This document shows, one piece after another, positions 23,857-32,268 of a stretch of DNA of 64,000 bases (its first letter is position 1; every line of letters starts with the position of its first letter). Both the position numbers and the translations under genes were made by a program. This DNA is from Algoriphagus winogradskyi. Lineage in GTDB: Bacteria; Bacteroidota; Bacteroidia; Cytophagales; Cyclobacteriaceae. The stretch spans positions 62,001 to 126,000 of the forward strand of contig NZ_FXUA01000009.1 of NCBI RefSeq assembly GCF_900182815.1. Direction: 5' to 3'. The notes beneath the pieces are model-generated. The model ran no database searches. It worked only from the letters and a program-made list of their open reading frames with translations, and was not told the origin of the DNA.

Positions 23857-25098
23857 TTGACTACTGAAACCAAGGAAACGATTCATCTGGCTCAGAAAAC
23901 AGATTTTTCGGCTACACATATCCCACTTCCGTCTTCGAAAAGTGAATCAAATAGAGTTCTTATAATTGATGCGCTGACAGAAGGCAAAAACGAACTCAGC
24001 AATCTCGCCGAGGCTCGTGATACGCAGACTATGATCTCCTTGCTGGAGAAAAACCCACCAGTTTTTGATGTCTTGGACGCAGGAACGACAATGCGATTTT
24101 TGACAGCTTATGCTGCCATCACCAATCAAAACAAAGTCATGACTGGAACTCCACGAATGTGTGAGCGTCCAATCGGGATTTTGGTAGATGCGCTACGAAC
24201 TTTAGGAGCTGAAATTCATTATTTAGGTGTGGAAGGATACCCACCTATGGCAATTCATGGACTTTCTGAGCAGAAGAGCAATCAAGTAAAAATACGAGGG
24301 GATGTTTCCAGTCAATACATTTCTGCCATTCTCATGATCGCGCCTTTATTGCCTCAAGGCTTGGAACTCGAATTGGAAGGAAAGGTAGGATCGCGTTCTT
24401 ACATTGAAATGACCTTGGATTCCATGTCTCAATTTGGGATCAGCTATGAATGGGTAGAAAATAAAATATCCGTTGCACATCAAGCATATCAACCAACCAC
24501 GTTCGCAGTAGAAAGCGACTGGTCAGGCGCTGGATACTGGTTCAGCTTATTAGCCTGTGCTGATTCCGGAGAGCTTTTTCTTTCTGGCTTGAAAGAAAAT
24601 AGTCTTCAAGGAGACTCTGCCGTGGTGGAAATCATGGGGCAACTAGGCGTGAAAAGCACTTTTAAGGATGGTGGCGTCTTATTGGAAAAACAAGCAGTGA
24701 AAGGGTTAAGACATTGGGATTTCACACATTGCCCAGACTTAGCGCAAACTATCGCTGTGACATGCGCGATTCTAGGACAAAACGCGACGTTCACAGGATT
24801 GGAAAGTTTGAAAATCAAAGAAACAGATAGAATCTACGCTTTGCAGCAAGAGCTGGCGAAGTTCAATGCTGACTTGAAGGAAATCGAACCGGAAGTTTAT
24901 CAGGTGATTCCTTCAGTGACCATGCCTCCTGAAGTGAAAATACATACTTACGATGACCACAGGATGGCTATGGCTTTTATGCCTTTGATCACCAAGACGC
25001 GCGTAAGTATTGAAGATCCATCCGTGGTGGATAAATCTTATCCAAGTTTCTGGAAACACTGCCAGCTTGCAGGAATATCCATCGTCAGCCAATCATAA
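23857..25098 (+). CDS. aroA: 3-phosphoshikimate 1-carboxyvinyltransferase (EPSP synthase)
   Basis: 413 residues, probably from TTG at 23857; the next Met in frame is at residue 58, after conserved motifs. LPSSKSESNRVLII (shikimate-3-phosphate binding), LDAGTTMRFLTAY with the PEP-binding region, CERPIGILVDALRTLGAEI, and the C-terminal KIKETDRIYALQQEL and YDDHRMAMAF are AroA hallmarks. It is shorter and more divergent than enterobacterial AroA. The non-ATG start is weakly supported: it is the only start codon just upstream of the conserved part. Confidence 0.92.
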   Translation: MTTETKETIHLAQKTDFSATHIPLPSSKSESNRVLIIDALTEGKNELSNLAEARDTQTMISLLEKNPPVFDVLDAGTTMRFLTAYAAITNQNKVMTGTPRMCERPIGILVDALRTLGAEIHYLGVEGYPPMAIHGLSEQKSNQVKIRGDVSSQYISAILMIAPLLPQGLELELEGKVGSRSYIEMTLDSMSQFGISYEWVENKISVAHQAYQPTTFAVESDWSGAGYWFSLLACADSGELFLSGLKENSLQGDSAVVEIMGQLGVKSTFKDGGVLLEKQAVKGLRHWDFTHCPDLAQTIAVTCAILGQNATFTGLESLKIKETDRIYALQQELAKFNADLKEIEPEVYQVIPSVTMPPEVKIHTYDDHRMAMAFMPLITKTRVSIEDPSVVDKSYPSFWKHCQLAGISIVSQS

Positions 25099-25125
25099 GG
25101 AGATTCTAAGCTCTGTAAAATCATT

Positions 25126-25659
25126 GTGGGAAATCATAAAATTTTTGAAACTGAAAGACTTCTGCTCGTTCCTATATCGGTAGAGGATGCAGAATTCATC
25201 TATGAGCTTTTCAACCTGCCCACATTCATCGAAAACATAGGAGAAAGAAATATCAAATCTGTGGACATGGCAAAGGAGTATATTTTAAATAATATGCTTC
25301 CTCAACTGGAAAAACTCGGTTATTCTACTTACACAATTGTCACCAAAAATAATCATACGAAAGTTGGAACATGTGGCTTGTACGATAGAGATGGATTAGA
25401 AGGCATAGATATTGGGTATGCGCTGTTGACAAAATTTGAAAAAAGAGGATATGCTTTTGAAGCCGCTGAAAAATTAAAAACACTTGCATTCACTGAATTT
25501 GGTCTTGAAAGACTGAGTGCTGTTACTTCTAAAAATAATTTGGTTTCACAAAAGCTATTGGAAAAACTGGGTTTGACTTTGACTGGAACGACCAAATTAC
25601 CAACTAGTGAAGAGGAGTTATTTTTGTTTGAAATAAAAAAAGAGTCTTTAGTAAAATGA
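25126..25659 (+). CDS. GNAT N-acetyltransferase (RimJ/RimL-like)
   Basis: 177 residues from GTG 25126. ETERLLLVPISVEDAEFIYELF is the RimJ/RimL N-terminal pattern. IDIGYALLTKFEKRGYAFEAAEKL holds the acetyl-CoA pyrophosphate loop, degenerate as KRGYAFE, and ERLSAVTSKNNLVSQKLLEKLGL is the C-terminal motif. Substrate unknown. It overlaps pheA by 4 bp, so it is translated with the aromatic operon even though acetyltransfer has no obvious place in that pathway; it may be a passenger. Confidence 0.85.
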   Translation: MGNHKIFETERLLLVPISVEDAEFIYELFNLPTFIENIGERNIKSVDMAKEYILNNMLPQLEKLGYSTYTIVTKNNHTKVGTCGLYDRDGLEGIDIGYALLTKFEKRGYAFEAAEKLKTLAFTEFGLERLSAVTSKNNLVSQKLLEKLGLTLTGTTKLPTSEEELFLFEIKKESLVK

Positions 25660-26480
25660 ATAAACTTAAAATAGCCATTCAAGGAGTTCCTGGCTCTTTT
25701 CATCATCAAGTTGCTCTGCGCAATTTCGGTGAAGACATAGAAATCCTAGATTTCACCACCTTCGAACCGGTAGCAAGAGCTGTAGCAAATGGCGATGCAG
25801 ACTTTGCCGTGATGGCAATTGAGAACTCCATTGCCGGTGCGATTTTGCCAAATTATGATCTAATAGATCGCTATGGCCTGAGCATTCGAGACGAATATTA
25901 CCTTCCTATTGGGCATCAATTTATGGCTCTTCCTGGCCAAACTATTCAGGATATTTCGGAAGTTCGCTCCCACCCTATGGCTCTTTTGCAGTGCAAGGCC
26001 TTTTTTGCGCAGCATCCACATATCGCACTTAAAGAAGATACCGATACGGCTTCTGTAGCAAGAGATATAGCTGCCGGAAACTGGAAGGGAGTAGCTGCAA
26101 TTGCTTCGAGTATTGCTGCTGAGATCTATGGAATGGAAATTATTGCGCCGGATATTCAGACGGTTAAAAGCAATTTTACCCGCTTTATTATCCTTCAAAA
26201 AGAATCAGTCGAAGCTGTTGAAGCTGTAAACAAAGCATCAATTAAAGTCACCATTCAAAATCAAAAAGGTGGGCTGGCAAAATTGCTAACCTTGATTTCT
26301 GAGAAAGGAATTGATCTAAGTAAGATCCAGTCGATTCCTGTAATTGAAAAACCTTGGGAATATGCATTTTTCATCGATCTGGTTTTTGAAGATCATAGCG
26401 TCTTCACTCAGACAATTGAAGAAATTCGAGCTAGCTTTGGTGAAGTGAAAATTTTTGGGGAATACCTAAGTAGAAAATAA
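25656..26480 (+). CDS. pheA: Prephenate dehydratase
   Basis: 274 residues. The PDT domain (1-180) shows IAIQGVPGSFHHQVA, ADFAVMAIENSIAGAI, GHQFMALPG, and VKSNFTRFIIL with the catalytic Thr of the TRF motif. The ACT domain (195-265) has VTIQNQKGGLAKLLTLISEKGIDLSKIQSIPV, the Phe-binding regulatory fold. It makes phenylpyruvate from prephenate. It has no fused chorismate mutase, which is supplied by the DAHPS-CM fusion. It overlaps the GNAT stop by 4 bp and the aminotransferase start by 1 bp. Confidence 0.94.
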   Translation: MNKLKIAIQGVPGSFHHQVALRNFGEDIEILDFTTFEPVARAVANGDADFAVMAIENSIAGAILPNYDLIDRYGLSIRDEYYLPIGHQFMALPGQTIQDISEVRSHPMALLQCKAFFAQHPHIALKEDTDTASVARDIAAGNWKGVAAIASSIAAEIYGMEIIAPDIQTVKSNFTRFIILQKESVEAVEAVNKASIKVTIQNQKGGLAKLLTLISEKGIDLSKIQSIPVIEKPWEYAFFIDLVFEDHSVFTQTIEEIRASFGEVKIFGEYLSRK

Positions 26481-27625
26481 TGAAGGGCTTTGCAGATCGA
26501 GTGAGTAGTGTAGAGGAATATTACTTTTCCTCCAAACTACGTGAGGTGAATCAGATGATTGCTGATGGAAAACCTATCATTAACCTAGGAATTGGAAGCC
26601 CTGATTTGGCTCCTGACAAACTTGTGATAGATGCGCTGAAAAGCACAGCCGAAAATTCCCAAGCTCATGGTTACCAAAATTATCAGGGAATCCCGCAGCT
26701 CAGAACTTCCATTGCCTCCTTTTATTCAAGAGAGTATGGTGTCACCTTGGACCCTAACAAAGAAATTCTCCCTATGATGGGATCCAAAGAAGGAATCATG
26801 CATTTAAGCATGACTTTTTTGAATCCAGGAGATGAGGTATTGATACCAAACCCAGGCTATCCTACTTATACTTCAGTGAGTAATTTGGTTGGTGCACAAC
26901 CGAAATATTATGGGATTGACCTGACAAGGGCAGGTAGACCAAATCTGGAAGAGCTGGAAAGTCAAGACCTTAGTAAGGTAAAAATCATGTGGATAAACTA
27001 TCCTCATATGCCAACTGGCGCACCTGGAAACAAAGCTATTTTACAGGAGTTGGTAGCTTTTGCCAAAAAGCATCAAATCGTCTTGCTTCATGACAATCCT
27101 TACAGTCACATTTTGACGAAGGAGCCAATCAGTATTTTATCAATCCCTGAAGCTAAGGATGTTGCAATGGAATTGAATTCACTAAGTAAGGCTTTCAATA
27201 TGCCAGGCTGGCGAGTCGGAATGCTTGCAGGTCGGGAAGACTGGATAGCAAAAGTCTTGAAGGTGAAAAGCAACATGGATTCCGGGATGTTTCTGGGAAT
27301 TCAGAAAGGAGCAATAGCCGCTTTGAATTTAGGGGAAAGTTGGTTTTCTGATATTGAAAGCACTTACCAAAGCCGCAGAAAATTGGTGTGGAAACTTGCA
27401 GACAAGCTTAATCTGACCTACGACACCAAAGCAGCAGGACTATTCGTCTGGTGCCAAGTGCCGGAAGGAAAGACGGCAGATCAGGTGGTTGACGAGTTAC
27501 TTTATGAGAAAAACATATTCATAACTCCCGGAAAAATCTTTGGATCAGCCGGAGAAGGCTACGTTCGCTTTTCGCTATGTATGCCTGAGTTCAAGATTTT
27601 GGAAGCAATAAACAGGATTAAGTAA
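26480..27625 (+). CDS. Class I/II PLP aminotransferase, probable aromatic/prephenate aminotransferase
   Basis: 381 residues, fold type I. INLGIGSPDLAPDKLV, YQNYQGIPQLRTSIASFY, GDEVLIPNPGYPTY, HDNPYSH with PLP-contacting Asp and Tyr, and NSLSKAFNMPGWRVGML with the PLP Lys and substrate Arg region. The closest types are the LL-DAP and aspartate/aromatic aminotransferases. Between pheA and tyrA its natural role is the final transamination to Phe and Tyr, inferred from operon position. Substrate specificity cannot be read from sequence. Confidence 0.88.
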   Translation: MKGFADRVSSVEEYYFSSKLREVNQMIADGKPIINLGIGSPDLAPDKLVIDALKSTAENSQAHGYQNYQGIPQLRTSIASFYSREYGVTLDPNKEILPMMGSKEGIMHLSMTFLNPGDEVLIPNPGYPTYTSVSNLVGAQPKYYGIDLTRAGRPNLEELESQDLSKVKIMWINYPHMPTGAPGNKAILQELVAFAKKHQIVLLHDNPYSHILTKEPISILSIPEAKDVAMELNSLSKAFNMPGWRVGMLAGREDWIAKVLKVKSNMDSGMFLGIQKGAIAALNLGESWFSDIESTYQSRRKLVWKLADKLNLTYDTKAAGLFVWCQVPEGKTADQVVDELLYEKNIFITPGKIFGSAGEGYVRFSLCMPEFKILEAINRIK

Positions 27626-27677
27626 TATCTTAACCGCATTTTTATTATTGGCTTAAATTTCTTTGGTTCATGGGCTG

Positions 27678-27705
27678 GAAGACCGAAGACAGGAGACAGA
27701 AGAGG
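27678..27705. repeat. Four-unit GRAGACM heptamer array inside the aromatic operon
   Basis: Units GAAGACC, GAAGACA, GGAGACA and GAAGAGG follow one another in the 148-bp gap between the aminotransferase and tyrA. The same family recurs at 42.05 and 42.18 kb. No terminator is seen in this gap. Confidence 0.65.
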
Positions 27706-27773
27706 CCTCAATACCAGAATTAAGCATATAATTAAGCTTTGAGAAAAGCAGAAAAAAATTAAAAAATAGACAC

Positions 27774-28622
27774 ATGAAAAAAATACATATTATCGGCTTA
27801 GGACTTCTGGGAGGCTCTTTTTCCTTGGCGGCAAAGGACAAATTTCCGGAGATTTTCATCACAGGAACTGATGCTGATGAGAAGAATTTGCAGGATGCAT
27901 TGAATCTTGGAATTATCCAGGAAGCTAAAGATACTCCTGCTGCTGATACTGACATCGTTATTTTAGCAACTCCAGCAGATACCTTGGGAGATCTTCTACT
28001 CAAAACTCTGGATCAGGTCGGTGAAAACACTCTGGTTTTTGATGTGGGATCTACGAAAGCTAAACTTTGTGCCATGGTGGCTCAACACCCAAAAAGAAAG
28101 CAATACCTCGCCGCTCACCCGATTGCCGGTACGGAGTATTCGGGACCAAAAGCAGCTTTTGGGGATTTGCTAGATCGCAAAGTCATGATCATCTGTGAGC
28201 TGGAACAAACTGACCTAAGTCTGAAAGAGAAAGCTTATGAGCTATTTGATGCTCTGAATCTAAAATTGAGATTTATGGATCCAGAGGAGCATGACCGCCA
28301 CTTGGCTTTTGTGTCTCACCTTTCGCATATTTCTTCTTTTATGCTGGGCAAAACTGTCTTGCAGAAAATGGCAGATGAGAAAAACATCTTCGATATGGCG
28401 GGTTCTGGCTTTGCCTCCACAGTTCGACTAGCGAAGTCAAGTCCAGCAATGTGGTCACCTATTTTCACTGAGAACAAAGACAATATCTTATCTGCACTGG
28501 ATGGATACATCTCCAATTTGAGCGCTTTCCGCGAAAAAATTGCCGCAAGCGACGGGCAAGGACTGTCTAATGATATGACTGAAATCAATAAAATTGGAGA
28601 TATTCTGGATTTGGAGAAGTAA
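27774..28622 (+). CDS. tyrA: Prephenate dehydrogenase
   Basis: 282 residues. The Rossmann N-terminus IHIIGLGLLGGSFSLAAK with GxGxxG is followed by an NAD region (TGTDADEKNLQDAL), VFDVGSTKAKL, HPIAGTEYSGPKAAF with the catalytic-region His, and FVSHLSHISSFML. There is no ACT domain. It oxidatively decarboxylates prephenate to 4-hydroxyphenylpyruvate and is the last gene of the aromatic operon, ending just before a terminator. Confidence 0.94.
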   Translation: MKKIHIIGLGLLGGSFSLAAKDKFPEIFITGTDADEKNLQDALNLGIIQEAKDTPAADTDIVILATPADTLGDLLLKTLDQVGENTLVFDVGSTKAKLCAMVAQHPKRKQYLAAHPIAGTEYSGPKAAFGDLLDRKVMIICELEQTDLSLKEKAYELFDALNLKLRFMDPEEHDRHLAFVSHLSHISSFMLGKTVLQKMADEKNIFDMAGSGFASTVRLAKSSPAMWSPIFTENKDNILSALDGYISNLSAFREKIAASDGQGLSNDMTEINKIGDILDLEK

Positions 28623-28625
28623 ATC

Positions 28626-28660
28626 GATTTCGGGGTTCCGATGTATGATTTCGGATTTTA
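28626..28660. repeat. Five-unit GATTTCG-type heptamer array
   Basis: Units GATTTCG, GGGTTCC, GATGTAT, GATTTCG and GATTTTA in succession, directly between the tyrA stop and its terminator. The same words GATTTCG and GATGTTT/GATGTAT appear at 10.4-10.5 kb. Confidence 0.55.
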
Positions 28661-28663
28661 ATC

Positions 28664-28698
28664 AACGCCATTTGAAAGTTCAAGTGGCGTTTTTTTTA
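28664..28698 (+). terminator. Terminator of the aromatic operon
   Basis: A 12-bp stem (28664-28675 with 28680-28691, one G-U pair) around a 4-nt loop, then a run of eight or more T. It lies 42 bp past the tyrA stop. Confidence 0.9.
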
Positions 28699-28809
28699 AC
28701 TATGAGTACGCTGAGTTTTTCCTGGAGGGTGCAAGAAAGTTGATCACCGGACTATTATAATAACCATTCCAAATTCAGTAATTTGAACTCCATAAAACGA
28801 CCCAATCCT

Positions 28810-29781
28810 ATGAAATCCTTTTTCACGCTAGCATTTCTCCTTATTGCTGTATCAGCATTTTCTCAGTCCAAGGATCACTGGACGACTATAGAAACAGAAA
28901 ACTTCCCCCTTCCAAGGCATGAAAATTCCTTTGTAGAGAACAATGGTAAATTTTATCTTTTAGGCGGACGTGGGATAAAACCTATTGAAGAATACGATCC
29001 GAAAACTAACATGTGGAAGACAATGGCAATGGCTCCTATGGAATTCCATCATTTTCAAGCCATCTCATTCAAAAATGAAATCTACGTGATTGGAGCCTTA
29101 ACAGGTGGATATCCTCACGAAACGCCATTGACCCATTTTCTGATTTTCAATCCAAAAACAAATGAATGGCGACAGGGAGCCGAAATTCCTGAAGATAGGA
29201 GAAGAGGCTCAGTTGGAGTAACAGTTCGTGGTGATAAAATCTACCTGGTATGCGGTATCGTCGATGGACATTATGCCGACTTTGTTCCGTGGTTTGACGA
29301 GTATGATACCAAAACAGGCCAATGGACAGTTCTTCCGGATGCACCAAGACCCAGAGATCATTTTGGGGCTGTATTGGTAGAGGATAAAATCTATGCAGCT
29401 GGCGGGAGAACTTCTCACGCCGAAATTGGAAAAGTGCTGGATTTGGTAATTCCCGAGGTTGATTTCTTTGATTTCAAAACTAATTCCTGGAATACAGTAG
29501 AGGCAGGTTTGCCTACCCCAAGAGGAGGCACTTCATCCATTGGAAATGGAAAATATTTACTGGTGATGAATGGTGAAAGTACAGTGCAAGAATCCTCTCA
29601 TGCAGAGGTTGAAGTTCTCGATACTCGAACTGGCGAATGGTCAAGCCTTCCTGATTTGAATCGAGGGCGACATGGCACTGGAGTGATCTACTACAAAGGC
29701 AAGCTCTATGTGGCAGCTGGAAGTGCCAAACGCGGTGGAGGCCCAGAGCTGAACACCATGGAAGCACTGGACTGGAAGTAG
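28810..29781 (+). CDS. Secreted kelch-repeat protein
   Basis: 323 residues from the ATG at 28810, which gives a signal peptide ending SAFSQ; an upstream TTG in frame is unlikely. Repeated kelch blades are visible: KFYLLGGRGIKPIEEYDPKTNMW, EIYVIGALTGG..FNPKTNEW, KIYLVCGIV..FDEYDTKTGQW, KIYAAGGRTS..FDFKTNSW, VEVLDTRTGEW and KLYVAAGSA. Together they make a six-bladed beta-propeller exported to periplasm or surface. Function unknown; some propellers of this kind act on sialic acids (NanM), but there is no sialate gene nearby. It seems monocistronic. Confidence 0.85.
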   Translation: MKSFFTLAFLLIAVSAFSQSKDHWTTIETENFPLPRHENSFVENNGKFYLLGGRGIKPIEEYDPKTNMWKTMAMAPMEFHHFQAISFKNEIYVIGALTGGYPHETPLTHFLIFNPKTNEWRQGAEIPEDRRRGSVGVTVRGDKIYLVCGIVDGHYADFVPWFDEYDTKTGQWTVLPDAPRPRDHFGAVLVEDKIYAAGGRTSHAEIGKVLDLVIPEVDFFDFKTNSWNTVEAGLPTPRGGTSSIGNGKYLLVMNGESTVQESSHAEVEVLDTRTGEWSSLPDLNRGRHGTGVIYYKGKLYVAAGSAKRGGGPELNTMEALDWK

Positions 29782-29947
29782 GAATCTCTTATTTCGGAAT
29801 TTTTAATTAGGAAGTTGGCAACGTTGAAAATGATAAGTGAAGATTGAGTTTTGAATTCCCATTCCCTTAATTTCCCTTAATTGACACTTTGATTTATAAA
29901 ACTGGCTTCCATTTTGAATACATGTAGTCGTAACTAACCAAACTGAT

Positions 29948-30649
29948 ATGAAAAATTACTTAACCATACTATTCGCCTTACTCTTAGCCGTTCCAGTTTT
30001 TGCGCAAGACGATATGACTATTCCTTTGATCGAAGTGGAAGGGTTTAGCGAAAAAAAGATCGCACCTGACGAAGCGACTTTCCAAATTAATCTGGAAGAA
30101 AAAGCAATGAAAGTTACCGATGCCGTTGCAGTGATCAATAAGAAAACGCAATTACTCGCTGACGCCTTGAAAAAAGCTAAAATCAAGGATTATAAATTAA
30201 TTGCAGACAATTATTCTGTAGATGTGAATCGAATCTATCGAAGTGGTGTACAACGGGATTCAGGCTATGTAGCACGTCAAGCTTTACGGGTGGTGACTAA
30301 CAGCAAAAATGAAGATTTGCAGAAAATTGTAGAGTCTATCCAAGGAGCTGGAGACATGAGCTTTAATCTTCATTTTCAGATCTCAGAAGCTACTCAAAAG
30401 TCTCTAGAAGACGAATTGCTTGCTGCAGCATTGAGAAATGCAGAAAGCCGTGCACAACTCATCGCCCAGACATTGGGAATCAAATCCATCCGAGTACACA
30501 GAGTCTCATTGGATTCTCACCCAATTCCTGTGGCCTATGCTAAAATGGAAATGATGCGAACCAATGCAGATGGAGCTCCTGCACCTCCATTGTTAAATCC
30601 TGATGAGCAAAGTCTTCAAAAGAGGGTATATGTGAAATATACTTACTAA
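29948..30649 (+). CDS. SIMPL-domain (DUF541) periplasmic protein
   Basis: 233 residues with a signal peptide (LLLAVPVFAQ). The mature chain matches SIMPL/DUF541: IEVEGFSEKKIAPDEATFQINLEEKA at the start, then DYKLIADNYSVDVNRIY, and AALRNAESRAQLIAQTLGIKSIRVHRVS near the end. Bacterial members (YggE, BP26) are oligomeric periplasmic or outer membrane proteins linked to oxidative stress; the precise role is unknown. A terminator follows 5 bp after the stop. Confidence 0.88.
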   Translation: MKNYLTILFALLLAVPVFAQDDMTIPLIEVEGFSEKKIAPDEATFQINLEEKAMKVTDAVAVINKKTQLLADALKKAKIKDYKLIADNYSVDVNRIYRSGVQRDSGYVARQALRVVTNSKNEDLQKIVESIQGAGDMSFNLHFQISEATQKSLEDELLAAALRNAESRAQLIAQTLGIKSIRVHRVSLDSHPIPVAYAKMEMMRTNADGAPAPPLLNPDEQSLQKRVYVKYTY

Positions 30650-30653
30650 ATTT

Positions 30654-30676
30654 AAATCCGCGAAAGCGGATTTTTA
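30654..30676 (+). terminator. Terminator after the SIMPL gene
   Basis: 8-bp stem AAATCCGC/GCGGATTT (30654-30661 with 30666-30673), GAAA tetraloop, short T-tract. Confidence 0.85.
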
Positions 30677-30725
30677 CGTTACTTTTTGGGTCTTCGAACT
30701 CTACCAACTTTAAAATTTTTATTAG

Positions 30726-31307
30726 ATGAATCTTTCAGCAATTGTTAATAGACCTAGAGCACATGCTACTATTGAAGCAAAATGTCAAGAAATAGGCTTT
30801 GATAAACCTTCCGATATTTACATAGGGACACTACTGAAATCACTAGTAGCGAGCAAACCTTGCGGAAATTTCCTTGAACTTGGGACTGGAATTGGGCTTT
30901 CGCTTTCTTGGATGACCGATGGTATGGACGATTGTGGAAATATCATATCCATAGACACTGATCCGCAACTCACAGAAATAGTGAGCCATTTTTTCATGCT
31001 AGATCCAAGAGTAGATATCCTATGTCAAGACGGCTCAGAATGGATCAATAACTATTCAGGAGATAAATTTGATTTGATTTTTGCTGATGCATGGCCAGGA
31101 AAATTCAGCGATTTGGACAAGGTGCTGGAATTGGTGAAAATAGGTGGCATCTACATTATCGATGATATGAATGAGCAACCAAATTGGCCTGATGGCCATG
31201 CCCAAAAAGTAAAAAAGCTAGTATCAACTCTAGAAGCACGAGAAGATTTTTGTATGACCAAAATGGACTGGTCTACGGGAATTATTTTGATGACAAAATT
31301 GAAATAA
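30726..31307 (+). CDS. Class I SAM-dependent O-methyltransferase-like protein
   Basis: 193 residues. NFLELGTGIGLSLSWMTDGM is motif I of a Rossmann methyltransferase, IISIDTDPQ is motif II and FDLIFADAWPGKFSDLDKVLELVKIGGIYIIDDM covers motifs III-IV in the manner of catechol-type O-methyltransferases. Substrate unknown. It stands alone between a terminator and a 223-bp gap with no further recognised feature. Confidence 0.85.
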   Translation: MNLSAIVNRPRAHATIEAKCQEIGFDKPSDIYIGTLLKSLVASKPCGNFLELGTGIGLSLSWMTDGMDDCGNIISIDTDPQLTEIVSHFFMLDPRVDILCQDGSEWINNYSGDKFDLIFADAWPGKFSDLDKVLELVKIGGIYIIDDMNEQPNWPDGHAQKVKKLVSTLEAREDFCMTKMDWSTGIILMTKLK

Positions 31308-31530
31308 GCCCCATTCATTGCTCAATAGCAAATACCACTTTTACAAAACATCTTAATATTACTTTCCTTATTCTTAAAATCTGGATTCTTGCATTTGCGC
31401 AAGCATAAACTATCACATGAGAACCTTAAATGATTAGGGGAAATGTGGAGGGGATTCGTTAAAGCTTTGCGTGAAAAACGGGCGTTACTAGTTACTTACG
31501 TGAATGCGATATGGTGCGCTTTCGAGTATA

Positions 31531-32097
31531 TTACAAAGCGATTAAGTAAATAAAAAACGTGATCACTCCTATCGCCAAACCAATGATAAAAACAGTGTAA
31601 GCATGCGCCAAAAGCTTATATTTTCTATTTAAAACCTTTCCTTGATAGTATAAGGAAATAGCCATCTGCTCTTGAACTTGTTTTTTGCATGGTAAGATTT
31701 CGTCCAGTTCTGTGAGGTATTCCTGAAGGGTAAAGTTGGAACTAACTCCAAAAAACATCATGCTGGACTTCACTTCCTCTTCATTATTTTTTCTCTTACC
31801 CAGAAATTTGGGTCTAGCTGCCTGCACCGCCAAGATAGTAGACACCAAGCAAGTAGTAATCAAAACCATAATTGGTATCAAAGTAACTGTCCTTTCGTAA
31901 TCAAATTGATGGGATAGCGTACCGTAGCCTATAATCGCAACTACTGAGGAAATCACCAGCGCATTGATGCTGATTACAATATTGGCTTTATTGTCTGCGA
32001 TCTGAAGCAGGTTACAATTATTCATGAAAGTCACACGGAAAAAAGTCTGAGTTGCTCTTTCTGTTTTATCTTTTTTAGGCTCCAAAATTTCTTCCAT
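31531..32097 (-). CDS. PycTM-like (Pycsar effector, DUF5706) membrane protein, without cyclase
   Basis: 188 residues from the ATG at 32097; a start at 32178 would add 27 residues. The signature LLQIADNKANIVISINALVISSVVAIIG, a helix followed by TM1, is typical of the Pycsar effector TM domain formerly DUF5706. TM2 is LIPIMVLITTCLVSTILAVQAA and TM3 the C-terminal FIIGLAIGVITFFIYLIAL. A cytosolic segment between them contains SSMMFFGVSSNFTLQEYL. In Pycsar defense such proteins respond to cCMP or cUMP made by an adjacent cyclase and damage the membrane. No cyclase is present in the window, so either it acts with a distant gene or has another job. Confidence 0.75.
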   Translation of the reverse strand: MEEILEPKKDKTERATQTFFRVTFMNNCNLLQIADNKANIVISINALVISSVVAIIGYGTLSHQFDYERTVTLIPIMVLITTCLVSTILAVQAARPKFLGKRKNNEEEVKSSMMFFGVSSNFTLQEYLTELDEILPCKKQVQEQMAISLYYQGKVLNRKYKLLAHAYTVFIIGLAIGVITFFIYLIAL

Positions 32098-32268
32098 TTC
32101 AATAAAATTGTTCGTCCTGAATTTACAAAATAATTTACCGATCCGAGGTAAGTCTTTGAAAGAGTTCAAATTAGCCATTTCCTCTCAAATTCATAACAAA
32201 AAGGAAATCATTGATTACTTATCGGAAATGGAAAAAGTCCCTATACTTATCCTTCAAATCAATAAGAA

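Noticed and set aside
31531..32178. A complete Pycsar defense system
   Set aside because: Only the effector-like protein is present. Neighbouring genes are a phospholipase C and a methyltransferase, and no nucleotide cyclase motif was found.
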